A DNA stretch of 64,000 bases from Shimia sp022448905. Lineage in GTDB: Bacteria; Pseudomonadota; Alphaproteobacteria; Rhodobacterales; Rhodobacteraceae. Shown here in pieces: positions 44,138 to 53,692 of this stretch (positions within the stretch are counted from its first letter, which is position 1; every line of letters begins with the position of its first letter). A model generated the notes under the pieces. It saw nothing but the letters and a program-made list of their open reading frames with translations. It did not search any database and was not told where the DNA came from. Both the position numbers and the translations under genes were made by a program. The stretch covers positions 4,030,001 to 4,094,000 of the forward strand of contig NZ_CP138953.1 of NCBI RefSeq assembly GCF_047126315.1. The letters are read 5' to 3'.

Positions 44138-45037
44138 ATGATACCTAAAAATCTGATCGCTGACGTGTTTGATCTGGTCAAAAAAACCGGAACGGTGGGC
44201 ACAGGATGCGCCACGGGTGTGGACGGTCTGTTCGCCTTTGCCCAAACCGAAACCACCGCATGCGCCGCCTCGTTTTACGAACCCATCATGTGTCTCGTGC
44301 TGCAGGGCGCCAAAGAAGCTCACTTAAACGGGCGCGTTGTCCGCTACAGCGCTGGGGACACGCTCATCGTTAGCCACGCTATCCCCGTTGACTCCGCGAT
44401 CATGCAAGCCAGCCCCGATGCGCCTTATACAGCGCTGGCATTGCGTTTGGACCTCGCGATGGCGCGCAGCATGCAAGACGAATTGGCCGATTTCGAAAGC
44501 TCCGACAGCGCCCATTCCCTCAACGTAGCCGCCTCCGACGACGCCTTGATTGATGCCATACACCGCTTGTTCAACCTATCCAAAGATCCGGTCGAAGCCC
44601 GCACTCTCGCGCCCCTGGTGCTGCGTGAAATCCACTTCCGCCTGCTGCGTGCCCAACATGGCGGCATGCTGCGGCAATTGCTCAACCAAGACAGCCCCGC
44701 CAGCCGCATTGCCCAGGTCATCGCGACCATGCGGGCAAACTTCAAATCAAGCCTGCCGGTGGCTGACCTCGCCTCCGACTGCGGCATGAGCCTGTCTGCC
44801 TTCCACGAACACTTTCGCTCTGTAACAGCCACAACCCCATTGCAGTATCAAAAAGATCTCCGCCTTCTTGAGGCACGCCGACTGCTGGTGTCCGAAAACC
44901 TGTCAGTGGCATCCGCCGCTTATGAAGTGGGCTATGAAAGCCCAACCCAATTCAGCCGCGAGTTTTCCCGCAAATTTGGCAGTCCACCCAGCATGCAAAA
45001 GCCGGTCCAAACGCCAATCGCCGCAACCGCTTCCTGA
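44138..45037 (+). CDS. AraC-family regulator with AraC_N domain
   Basis: A 299-residue AraC-type regulator. The N-terminal region (PIMCLVLQGAKEAHLNGRVV, about residues 49-68) is the cupin-like AraC_N ligand domain. The C-terminal DNA-binding domain has LPVADLASDCGMSLSAFHEHFRS (two helices, residues about 206-228) and SVASAAYEVGYESPTQFSREFSRKFG (about 255-280). Good GGGAGG upstream. It probably regulates the divergent SDR gene in response to a small molecule or oxidant; that is inference. Confidence 0.88.
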   Translation: MIPKNLIADVFDLVKKTGTVGTGCATGVDGLFAFAQTETTACAASFYEPIMCLVLQGAKEAHLNGRVVRYSAGDTLIVSHAIPVDSAIMQASPDAPYTALALRLDLAMARSMQDELADFESSDSAHSLNVAASDDALIDAIHRLFNLSKDPVEARTLAPLVLREIHFRLLRAQHGGMLRQLLNQDSPASRIAQVIATMRANFKSSLPVADLASDCGMSLSAFHEHFRSVTATTPLQYQKDLRLLEARRLLVSENLSVASAAYEVGYESPTQFSREFSRKFGSPPSMQKPVQTPIAATAS

Positions 45038-45086
45038 AGGGGCACCACCAGGTCCTTGTGCGGTCAGCTGCAATCCGCCCTAATGC

Positions 45087-45728
45087 TCAGCAACGCGCCT
45101 TGATCCACGCGGCAGCCCCATCACAAACCTGTTCCAGCTGTTCTTCGTGGCTCAGACCGGTCACCCGCTTACGCGGTTTCAGATCATGGTCGCCATCTTG
45201 CACCCAAGCCATTTCAATTTGCTCTGATAACGCATAGCTCGCCACCTCCGCATCGGTTCCAAATGGATCGCGTGTGCCTTGGCAGATCAGTGACGGCGTT
45301 TGCAGCTCCGCCAGATGTGCGGTGCGTAGCTTTTCCGGCTTTCCTTGAGGATGAAATGGATAGCCAAGGCATAGGAGACCGCAAATATCACCAGCTTCAA
45401 ACAACGCGTCAGCGACAAGGCTGGCAACCCGACCGCCCATAGACTTGCCGCCAATGAACAATGGACCGGCACAAGGCAGCGCCTGAACGACCGCACGGAA
45501 CTCATCCTGCAACAGATCAACTTTCGGCGGCGACCGCTTGGGGCCGCCGCGGCGCCGCGCCGCCATATAGGCAAATTCAAACCGCGCCACCCGAACGCCC
45601 CGTCGCGCCAACCCGGTCGCAACCGTCGCCATGAAAGGCGCCTCCATGGTGGCACCCGCCCCATGCCCAAACAGAAACGTCGGCGCTAACGGGCCAGCCT
45701 CATCTATCAGAAATTCAATCTCAGCCAT
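45087..45728 (-). CDS. alpha/beta-family hydrolase (KANL3/Tex30-like)
   Basis: A 213-residue alpha/beta hydrolase of the KANL3/Tex30-like type. The oxyanion region is FLFGHGAGATMEAPFM (residues 19-34 in outline), the nucleophile elbow GGKSMGGRVAS with Ser near residue 95, and the His in DGDHDLKPRK. It is a cytoplasmic hydrolase of unknown substrate. GGAG precedes the ATG. It ends close to the convergent AraC gene and lies downstream of the complex I accessory gene on the same strand. Confidence 0.82.
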   Translation of the reverse strand: MAEIEFLIDEAGPLAPTFLFGHGAGATMEAPFMATVATGLARRGVRVARFEFAYMAARRRGGPKRSPPKVDLLQDEFRAVVQALPCAGPLFIGGKSMGGRVASLVADALFEAGDICGLLCLGYPFHPQGKPEKLRTAHLAELQTPSLICQGTRDPFGTDAEVASYALSEQIEMAWVQDGDHDLKPRKRVTGLSHEEQLEQVCDGAAAWIKARC

Positions 45729-45793
45729 TGCCGCTCCAAAAACACAAAAGGCGCCCCACGGCGCCTTTCTTAATCAACTTTGTGTCCCGGCAC

Positions 45794-46105
45794 TCAGTGG
45801 GTCCAGGCCCCGCGTCGGTTGGTGGCAAAGTTCTCGCCATAGCCGCCCTGACGAATGTTGGCCTTGCGCTTGTGTGGCTCCAAAACCTGCACTTCGATGT
45901 CGTTTTCCCGTGCGTAGGTCACAGCCGCTTCTTTGCTGTCAAACTTCAGGCGCACCTGGCTTTGCGTGTCCCCCGAGCCGGTCCAGCCCATCAGCGGATC
46001 AATATCCTTGGCTTCCGACGGACCATATTCCAACACCCACTGGTGGGTTTTGGCGGTTCCCGACGACATCGCCGTGCGGGCTGGCTGATAGATACGCGCA
46101 ATCAT
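45794..46105 (-). CDS. NADH dehydrogenase accessory subunit, NDUFS4-like
   Basis: A 103-residue ETC complex I subunit of the NDUFS4/NDUFA4-like family, which in mitochondria and alphaproteobacteria is a peripheral subunit of the NADH dehydrogenase arm. The conserved core WVLEYGPSEAKDIDPLMGWTGSGD is visible in outline at residues 23-46, followed by VRLKFDSKEAAVTYARENDIEV. The presence of this gene supports an alphaproteobacterial origin. AAGGAG lies seven bases before the ATG. Confidence 0.9.
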   Translation of the reverse strand: MIARIYQPARTAMSSGTAKTHQWVLEYGPSEAKDIDPLMGWTGSGDTQSQVRLKFDSKEAAVTYARENDIEVQVLEPHKRKANIRQGGYGENFATNRRGAWTH

Positions 46106-46222
46106 GGGGCACTCCTTGGCTTGCCGCTTTATCTCGGATTCTCACCGTTCGGGCAAGAGGCCAAACACGGACAAACCGCCGCAAAAGCGCGGCAAATCAC
46201 CAATCAAAGGGGGAGTAAGCTT

Positions 46223-46307
46223 GCAAGCAGCCCAGGTTCCGGACCAAGCCGCGGGGAGCGAGGGGTGTAGGTGCAGTTTGGACTGGCGACCTCAGCGGGC
46301 TGCTTGC
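46223..46307. ncRNA. candidate structured RNA or large stem-loop
   Basis: A perfect 11-bp inverted repeat (GCAAGCAGCCC at 46223-46233, complement at 46297-46307) closes an 85-base element. Extra pairing AGGT/ACCT (46234-46237 with 46289-46292) and hairpins GGTT-CCG-GACC and CAGT-TTGG-ACTG lie inside. It precedes the NDUFS4-like gene on the minus strand by 118 bases. It lacks the SRP, tRNA, RNase P and 6S RNA motifs I know. Strand is undetermined. Confidence 0.45.
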
Positions 46308-46414
46308 TGAATTGACCATAGCGAGGATGCCAATCATTTGGCAAGTGCAACATATATTTAATTTCCCAAATAGCAGGAATTTTGTTCTAAAATTACCAAA
46401 GCACCCACAATTTC

Positions 46415-46564
46415 TTACCAAAAGCGGCGTACCGACACCTTACCAAGGGTAAGTTTGCCCGCAACACGCGTATTTTCTTGGACCAAGCAGTCAGAAATTT
46501 CTGCACTTGCGAAGTATTTCTTGGCGCGGCGCAGCATCCTCTCACCCAAATCCCCGGACCCCAT
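46415..46564 (-). CDS. possible small basic protein upstream of uvrB
   Basis: A 49-codon frame, divergent from uvrB by 76 bases: MGSGDLGERMLRRAKKYF then a short beta-like stretch ending VSVRRFW. The composition is protein-like and the frame is open further upstream into uvrB (antisense), but the ribosome binding site is weak (AAGGGCGAAAG) and I know no homologue. Confidence 0.3.
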   Translation of the reverse strand: MGSGDLGERMLRRAKKYFASAEISDCLVQENTRVAGKLTLGKVSVRRFW

Positions 46565-46586
46565 CTGCGCTTTCGCCCTTGCATAA

Positions 46587-46601
46587 GAACAAAAAGAGAC
46601 C
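46587..46601. promoter_or_regulatory. imperfect SOS (LexA) box upstream of uvrB
   Basis: GAAC-N7-GACC lies 40 bases before the uvrB start. It differs by one base from GAAC-N7-GAAC, the complement of the alphaproteobacterial LexA box GTTC-N7-GTTC. The site is AT-rich in the spacer, as is usual. Confidence 0.4.
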
Positions 46602-46640
46602 AAAATCGCGCAAACGACTCTTTCAACACGGGACGCCACG

Positions 46641-48827
<2,187 letters not shown>

Positions 48828-48831
48828 CCCC

Positions 48832-48852
48832 GCCCCGGACCTGATCCGGGGC
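48832..48852 (+). terminator. GC-rich hairpin just after uvrB
   Basis: A perfect 8-bp stem (GCCCCGGA / TCCGGGGC, loop CCTGA) begins 5 bases after the uvrB stop codon. No T run follows, so it may be a weak terminator, an mRNA-stabilising hairpin, or a dispersed palindromic element. Confidence 0.5.
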
Positions 48853-48875
48853 CTCGTACCAAGCGTGAAACTGTA

Positions 48876-49013
48876 GGGCCAGCGCCGGACCGGGGGCTGG
48901 CGCAAACAACGCCCCAAGTTGGCACTTTATGTCCGCCACGTGTCTCCCGCCCTGTCTAGCGAGCTCGACGCTTGCAAATGCGCCGGCCCATGGGGCCGGT
49001 CCGGCGCTGGCCC
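48876..49013. repeat. 18-bp perfect inverted repeat, intergenic
   Basis: GGGCCAGCGCCGGACCGG (48876-48893) recurs as its exact complement at 48996-49013, leaving 102 bases between. Inside lie GCGCCGGCCCATGGGGCCGG-type self-complementary stretches near 48980-48998. The gap from 48828 to 49125 otherwise holds no gene I can support. Function unknown: stem-loop, degraded mobile repeat, or terminator. Confidence 0.6.
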
Positions 49014-49125
49014 GGCGGCGCAAAGCGCCTTGTTCCGGGCCAATTGGAAAAGAATTATGTGAAAGTGACACCGGCCATCTATTTGCCTAGGCAGCGAACA
49101 AGACACATCATCCTGACGTGGATGT

Positions 49126-49554
49126 CTATTTGTTGCCGCGCCAGAAAGAATGGTCTTCGAAAATCACATCAACAACGCCGGCGTTTTCTACCCAAAGAAA
49201 CCGATAGGTATGCGCAAAAAGGAGCGAAAAGACTGGAGGGGTCTGATTTCGAACAGCCCAGTACCACTGGCAATCCAGCTCAACACAGGCAGGATGAGCA
49301 CCTAAATGATCCCTTAGAGTTTTGGAGGGAGAAGAGTAAATTGACACGCCGTAATGCCAATCATTTTCTTTCTGCTTCGCAACCGTAAACCCCTGAGCTT
49401 GCAAGAAATTCCTAAGTTCCTCTCCGTCGGCGCCGGTGTACCCATTTGTTACACTGAGCACCGCACGAGACGGAAAAACTTGCGCCTCTGCGACCGTACC
49501 AAAAGTAGCGATGACCACGACGCAAGCAGAAACCAATTTGATCGCAATATTCAT
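49126..49554 (-). CDS. hypothetical secreted protein
   Basis: I do not recognise this 142-residue protein. It has a signal peptide (residues 1-25, AIKLVSACVVVIATFG, cut after AEAQ), so it is periplasmic or secreted. The mature part contains two cysteines close together (HPACVELDCQW) that may form a disulfide, and many aromatic residues near the C-terminus. The start ATG is chosen because the signal peptide begins there; upstream in-frame codons lie in the structured repeat. It stands alone between two structured non-coding elements. Confidence 0.65.
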   Translation of the reverse strand: MNIAIKLVSACVVVIATFGTVAEAQVFPSRAVLSVTNGYTGADGEELRNFLQAQGFTVAKQKENDWHYGVSIYSSPSKTLRDHLGAHPACVELDCQWYWAVRNQTPPVFSLLFAHTYRFLWVENAGVVDVIFEDHSFWRGNK

Positions 49555-49650
49555 ACTGCACTTATCTCTCGTAACGCTCAGAAAGGGAACGGAGGATTTC
49601 CCAACTTCAATCCAAACTATTTCCGCGAATTTCGCCCCGTTATGAAACGC

Positions 49651-49750
49651 CGCGCCCGACCTTGGGAGGAAGCGAACGCGCCCTCCCGTCACGCCAGAGG
49701 CGTGCCGATCAAAAAAGCGGCGCACCTACGGTGCGACGGGGAGGTCGGGC
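49651..49750. repeat. cloverleaf-like intergenic element
   Basis: An outer stem (GCCCGACCT 49654-49662 with AGGTCGGGC 49742-49750) encloses three hairpins: GGGAGG/CCTCCC (49664-49687), ACGCC-AGA-GGCGT (49691-49703) and CGCACC-TAC-GGTGCG (49721-49735). The left 19 bases match 17 of 19 at 3841-3859, inside another long inverted repeat. The frame over it is open, but I see no homologous protein. Confidence 0.6.
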
Positions 49751-49752
49751 AC

Positions 49753-49778
49753 AGCATGATGCAAAGCATCATGCTTTT
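49753..49778 (+). terminator. terminator-like hairpin
   Basis: A perfect 10-bp stem (AGCATGATGC / GCATCATGCT, loop AAA) directly followed by TTT on the plus strand. No plus-strand gene ends just upstream, so it may terminate transcription of the adjacent cloverleaf element or protect the next gene from read-through. Confidence 0.6.
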
Positions 49779-49829
49779 GTGATCTCGAGGGTGTCGACGA
49801 CCGCCCACCTAACGCCCTACCCTCTCCCC

Positions 49830-50258
49830 ATGCGCGCATTCCTAACAGCCCTCTTCCTCGCCTCCCCAGCCGCCGATTGGGAAGCCACAAGCTCTCCCAT
49901 CTGCACCCTCACGCACGAAACCGCAGAGGCCCACATCCACCTCACTTACGACCCAGGCAAACCGCTCTACACCCTCGCGATCACCCAAAAGTCCGCACCA
50001 TGGCACCCCACCCCATGGTTCGCCATGCGCTTCATCGGTCCCAATGAAACCGTGATCTCCACGCCTCAGCACGCACTGTCAGACAGCAACCAGACGCTCA
50101 ATGTGGCGGACAGCGGCTTTGGCAATGTGCTCGACGGGTTACAATTCAACGCCACGGCGCTGGCCTTCACCGAAGCCCAAACCGTGACCATTCCCCTCGA
50201 AGGCGCAGCCCCAGAGGTGCAAAAGTTCCGCGCCTGCACCGCCGCGCAACTCAGCTGA
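49830..50258 (+). CDS. hypothetical secreted protein
   Basis: I do not recognise this 142-residue protein. The N-terminus (RAFLTALFLASPAA) is a probable signal peptide, and two cysteines (about residues 27 and 137) could pair in the periplasm. The mature region is beta-rich (TLTHETAEAHIHLTYD, LNVADSGFGNVL). The ATG is at the start of the signal peptide; a longer frame upstream passes through the cloverleaf repeat and is unlikely. Ribosome binding site weak. It is followed by a small membrane-anchored protein on the same strand. Confidence 0.6.
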   Translation: MRAFLTALFLASPAADWEATSSPICTLTHETAEAHIHLTYDPGKPLYTLAITQKSAPWHPTPWFAMRFIGPNETVISTPQHALSDSNQTLNVADSGFGNVLDGLQFNATALAFTEAQTVTIPLEGAAPEVQKFRACTAAQLS

Positions 50259-50354
50259 CATCTGCGCACAACCGGCGCATTTGCTGCTTCTCAACACAAC
50301 CAAAGATGTCTAATCTCCCGACAGATTACACCATAACCTGTCGAGCCTTTCACT

Positions 50355-50870
50355 ATGCACATTCTCATTGCCATTCTCACAGCTGTCGGCGGCGCCATCT
50401 GGTGGTGGGCGCGTATGAACCCGCGCGAAGCCATCGACACCGCATCTGATTTGGCCACCACGGCCATCAACGCCCCGCGTCGCATTGCATTCCGCCGCAA
50501 AACCGGACAGCACCCTGTGGAAGGCATTGACGACCCGCGCATCGCCATCTGCGCCATCGCGCAAGCCTTTCTGGAGGTCGACGGCCTGCCGACACAGGAA
50601 ACCCGCGACCAACTGCATGTGCTTCTTCGCAAAAAGCTTCGCTGTTCCGAGGAAGAAGCCCATGAGATGGAGGTGCTTGGACGCTGGCTGATGACACAAT
50701 GCGACGAGCCGATCTACGCCATTCCTCGACTCGGAAAGCGGCTTTACAAGTTGGATGACGGTCGCGCTTGGGACACGCTTCAAGATGTTCTGCAACCGCT
50801 GGTTCTGGGCGAGCTATCACAAGGCCAGATCAACGCCATTGATGATCTGCGGCTGGCCTTCAAAAAGTAG
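50355..50870 (+). CDS. hypothetical protein with one membrane span
   Basis: A 171-residue protein with an N-terminal hydrophobic anchor (HILIAILTAVGGAIWWW, residues 2-18) and a helical soluble domain containing RIAICAIAQAFLEVDGLPT and RKKLRCSEEEAHEMEVLGRWLM. The helical domain loosely resembles TerB-like folds, but I cannot confirm it. It converges with the isocitrate-lyase-superfamily gene, 47 bases between stops. Function unknown. Confidence 0.65.
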   Translation: MHILIAILTAVGGAIWWWARMNPREAIDTASDLATTAINAPRRIAFRRKTGQHPVEGIDDPRIAICAIAQAFLEVDGLPTQETRDQLHVLLRKKLRCSEEEAHEMEVLGRWLMTQCDEPIYAIPRLGKRLYKLDDGRAWDTLQDVLQPLVLGELSQGQINAIDDLRLAFKK

Positions 50871-50917
50871 CGGTCTTGCGCGGGCCATCCAGAGACGCCC
50901 GCGCAACTCAGCTAGCC

Positions 50918-51811
50918 CTAGGCCTTATACCCTTCCGAGGCCGCATAATACGCGTTGAACCCTACCCGCTCGCGCACCTCTTCAAACGACATCAACCCGG
51001 ACGTCTGCACCGTGTCGGCCTTCATCGCCGCCAGGGTTTCCACCATCTGCTGCATCACCGCCGACAACAGCGTCAGCGGATAGGCCGCAAGGTTGAACCC
51101 CATGTCCGCCAGCTCCGCATGGGACAGGATCGGCGTGTCGCCGCCCTCCAGCATATTGGCCATCAACAGCCCTGGCGTTTCCTCACAAATCTGGCGCATT
51201 TCCTCCACGCTCTGCGGTGCCTCGATAAAGATGATGTCCGCACCGAGCTCAAAGAACCGCTGCGCCCGCTCTATCGCCTCGCCCAGCCCATGGGCCTTGC
51301 GCGCGTCTGTGCGGGCCAGGATCAGCACGTCTTCTTCCTCCCGCGCGTCCACCGCCGCCTTGATGCGATCAAACGCCACCTCGCGCGCCACCACCGCCTT
51401 GCCCGGTGTGTGGCCACAGCGTTTTGGCGCCACCTGATCTTCAATCATCACCGCCGCCGCCCCGGCCCGCGCAAGGCCTTTAACGGTGCGGATCACATTC
51501 ATCGCGTTGCCGTAGCCCGTGTCGCCATCGGCCACAAACGGCAGGCTGGTCGCCTCAGATATGTTGCGCACATGGTCCACCACCTCGCCATAGCTCATTA
51601 GCCCCAGATCCGGCATACCAATGCGCGAGGCCGAGGCGGCAAAGCCCGACATGAAGGTCATGTCAAACCCCGCCTGCTCGATCAGCTTGGCCGACAGCGC
51701 ATCATAGCAACAAGGCGCCACCACCAGCTCTTTCTGTTCCAGCAGGGAGCGCAACCGCGCCGCCCGTAGGTTCCGCCCCTCATTGGGGGCAATCCGCACC
51801 GTGTTTTTCAT
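50918..51811 (-). CDS. isocitrate lyase/PEP mutase superfamily enzyme
   Basis: A 297-residue TIM-barrel lyase of the ICL/PEP-mutase superfamily, with Mg2+ site VADGDTGYGN (Asp95, Asp97) and the ICL-type signature KRCGH at 130-134 containing the catalytic cysteine. Candidates are methylisocitrate lyase, dimethylmalate lyase or oxaloacetate decarboxylase. It is last in a TRAP operon (14-17 bases after dctM), so it probably acts on the imported carboxylate or a derived 2-hydroxydicarboxylate. The ATG at 51811 is preferred over GTG at 51814. Confidence 0.85.
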   Translation of the reverse strand: MKNTVRIAPNEGRNLRAARLRSLLEQKELVVAPCCYDALSAKLIEQAGFDMTFMSGFAASASRIGMPDLGLMSYGEVVDHVRNISEATSLPFVADGDTGYGNAMNVIRTVKGLARAGAAAVMIEDQVAPKRCGHTPGKAVVAREVAFDRIKAAVDAREEEDVLILARTDARKAHGLGEAIERAQRFFELGADIIFIEAPQSVEEMRQICEETPGLLMANMLEGGDTPILSHAELADMGFNLAAYPLTLLSAVMQQMVETLAAMKADTVQTSGLMSFEEVRERVGFNAYYAASEGYKA

Positions 51812-51828
51812 CACCTTCGCCCTCCTAC

Positions 51829-53106
51829 TTAGCGCGCCAATTCATAGGGGATGTAGAGCGCCAGATCGGGCCAGAACCACAACAGCACCGCCACCGCCAG
51901 CATGATACCCGCAAACGGCAGCGCGCCTTTCGCGACCTCCTGCAACCGCGCATTGGCCACCGCCTGAATGACAAACAGGTTCATCCCCACGGGCGGGGTG
52001 ATCAGCGCAGTCTCAATCAGCACCACAAAGAAGATGCCAAACCAGATCGGATCAATCCCGATGTTGAGCACCGCTGGCAGCAGCACCGGCACCATAATGA
52101 GCAGCATCGACAGGCTTTCCAGGAAGAACCCCATGAACAGAAGCACCAGACCGACTGCGAGAATAAACAGGCTTGGGTTGGAGATGTTCTCTGTCAAAAA
52201 CGCGCTGATCGACTGCGGGATCAGATAGAGCGTGATCGCGTAGGAAAACACCTTGGCCCCCGCCACGATGATCAACACCATCACCGACGTCCGCAAAGAG
52301 CCCTCGACGGCCTCACGCAACTTGGCAAAATCCATCCGCCCCATGGCGAAGGTCATGACCAAAGCGATCACAAAGCCCAGCCCTGCGCTTTCCGATGGCG
52401 TTGCAATGCCCGTGTAGATCGAGCCTACGATGGCCACTGCCAGCGCCACGGTTGGCAATGCCATCGCCGAGGTCCGCGCACGTGTGCCCCAATCAGCTTT
52501 GGCAATCGGCTGGTAGGCGCCGTAAAAGCGCGAAAACAACATGCCATAGACGATAAAGGCGGACGCCAGGAACAACCCCGGCCCAATCCCTGCAAGGAAC
52601 AGCGTCGGGATCGAGCTTTCCGTCACCACGCCGTAAATGATCAGCGGGATCGACGGCGGGATCAAAATCCCCAAGGTGCCGCCCGCCGCCAACATGCCGT
52701 AAACAAATGGTTTGTCGTAGCCCCGCTTGGACATTTCGGGGATCGCCACGGTGCCAATCGTCGCCGCCGTCGCCACCGAAGAGCCGGAAATGGCGGAGAA
52801 CAACGTGCAGGACAGGATCGTCGCCACACCCAGCCCGCCGGGCCAATGCCCCACCCAGCTTTGCACCGCCGCATAAAGGTCTCGCCCCACGCCGCCTTTG
52901 AGCAAGACATTGGACATCAACAAAAACATCGGCACGGCAAGCAGCTCAAAGCTGTCCATCGATCCGTGCAACCGCTGCGGCACCGCCACCAGCGGCAGCC
53001 CCTTAAGCCCCAACAGGATCACGCCCAGCCCGCCCAAAGCAAAGGCCACCGGCGTGCGCAACAACAACAGCGCCATCAGCGCCACAAGAATGAGAACCGC
53101 TTCCAT
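51829..53106 (-). CDS. dctM: TRAP transporter large permease (DctM)
   Basis: A 425-residue inner-membrane protein with about 12 spans, the large subunit of a tripartite ATP-independent periplasmic transporter. Typical motifs include FLLMSNVLLKGGVGRDLY, SGSSVATAATIGTVAIPEM and GTLGILIPPSIPLIIYG. It uses an ion gradient to import a carboxylate delivered by the binding protein. It overlaps the small permease stop by one base (TGATG). Confidence 0.93.
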   Translation of the reverse strand: MEAVLILVALMALLLLRTPVAFALGGLGVILLGLKGLPLVAVPQRLHGSMDSFELLAVPMFLLMSNVLLKGGVGRDLYAAVQSWVGHWPGGLGVATILSCTLFSAISGSSVATAATIGTVAIPEMSKRGYDKPFVYGMLAAGGTLGILIPPSIPLIIYGVVTESSIPTLFLAGIGPGLFLASAFIVYGMLFSRFYGAYQPIAKADWGTRARTSAMALPTVALAVAIVGSIYTGIATPSESAGLGFVIALVMTFAMGRMDFAKLREAVEGSLRTSVMVLIIVAGAKVFSYAITLYLIPQSISAFLTENISNPSLFILAVGLVLLFMGFFLESLSMLLIMVPVLLPAVLNIGIDPIWFGIFFVVLIETALITPPVGMNLFVIQAVANARLQEVAKGALPFAGIMLAVAVLLWFWPDLALYIPYELAR

Positions 53107-53615
53107 CAGTGTGCGCCCCCCATCACGTCATCGCCGGGCAAAGGCTCGGCCCACACGCGATAAAGCTGCACCCCGCCCTGTAGCATCAACAACGCGCTGC
53201 CCACCCAAACCGGTGCATGGGTGATCATCTTTGGTGGTGCCAGATAGGTGTCCGTGGTGTGCCCCGCCATAGTGGCTTTCAGCCAAATCTGGAACCCGAA
53301 ATAACACGCCGTGCCCGCAAAAATGAACAACACAACAATCGCCAAAGTCTCCGCCAGCCGACGCCAAATTGTGTTTGGATTACTCAACAGCACATCAATC
53401 GTGACCATCTCACGGTGCTTCAGCACATAGGCCGCGCCCAGGTACACCACCCAGACCTGCAACACTCGGCTGATCTCATCCACCCAAATGGTGGGCGCGT
53501 TAAAAACGTAACGCATAAGCACTTCAAACGTGATGAAAAAGCCGATGGCAAACAGGGTCCAGGCACAAAGCTTGCCTGTGAATTCAGTGATGCCATCAAT
53601 GATCCGGATGATCAT
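53106..53615 (-). CDS. dctQ: TRAP transporter small permease (DctQ)
   Basis: A 169-residue membrane protein with four spans, the DctQ subunit. Family landmarks are FEVLMRYVFNAPTIWVDEISRVLQ in outline (residues 28-51) and HREMVTIDVLL. The ATG has AAGGAG eight bases upstream; a longer frame 24 codons earlier has no site and would add a non-homologous extension. It is 77 bases after the binding protein and coupled to dctM. Confidence 0.9.
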   Translation of the reverse strand: MIIRIIDGITEFTGKLCAWTLFAIGFFITFEVLMRYVFNAPTIWVDEISRVLQVWVVYLGAAYVLKHREMVTIDVLLSNPNTIWRRLAETLAIVVLFIFAGTACYFGFQIWLKATMAGHTTDTYLAPPKMITHAPVWVGSALLMLQGGVQLYRVWAEPLPGDDVMGGAH

Positions 53616-53692
53616 TGGCCACTCCTTGCTGTGATTTTCGCGGGTAAGAAAAAAGGGACACCATCCAATAGGACAGCGTCCCCCCAAAAGGC

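Noticed and set aside
46223..46307. Signal recognition particle RNA
   Set aside because: Short pieces (AAGCAGCC and GGTCCGGAA on opposite strands) recall SRP RNA, but their order and strand do not fit the conserved GGTCCGGAAGGAAGCAGC apical loop.
50355..50870. Tellurite-resistance TerB domain
   Set aside because: Helical region is only vaguely similar and lacks motifs I could verify.
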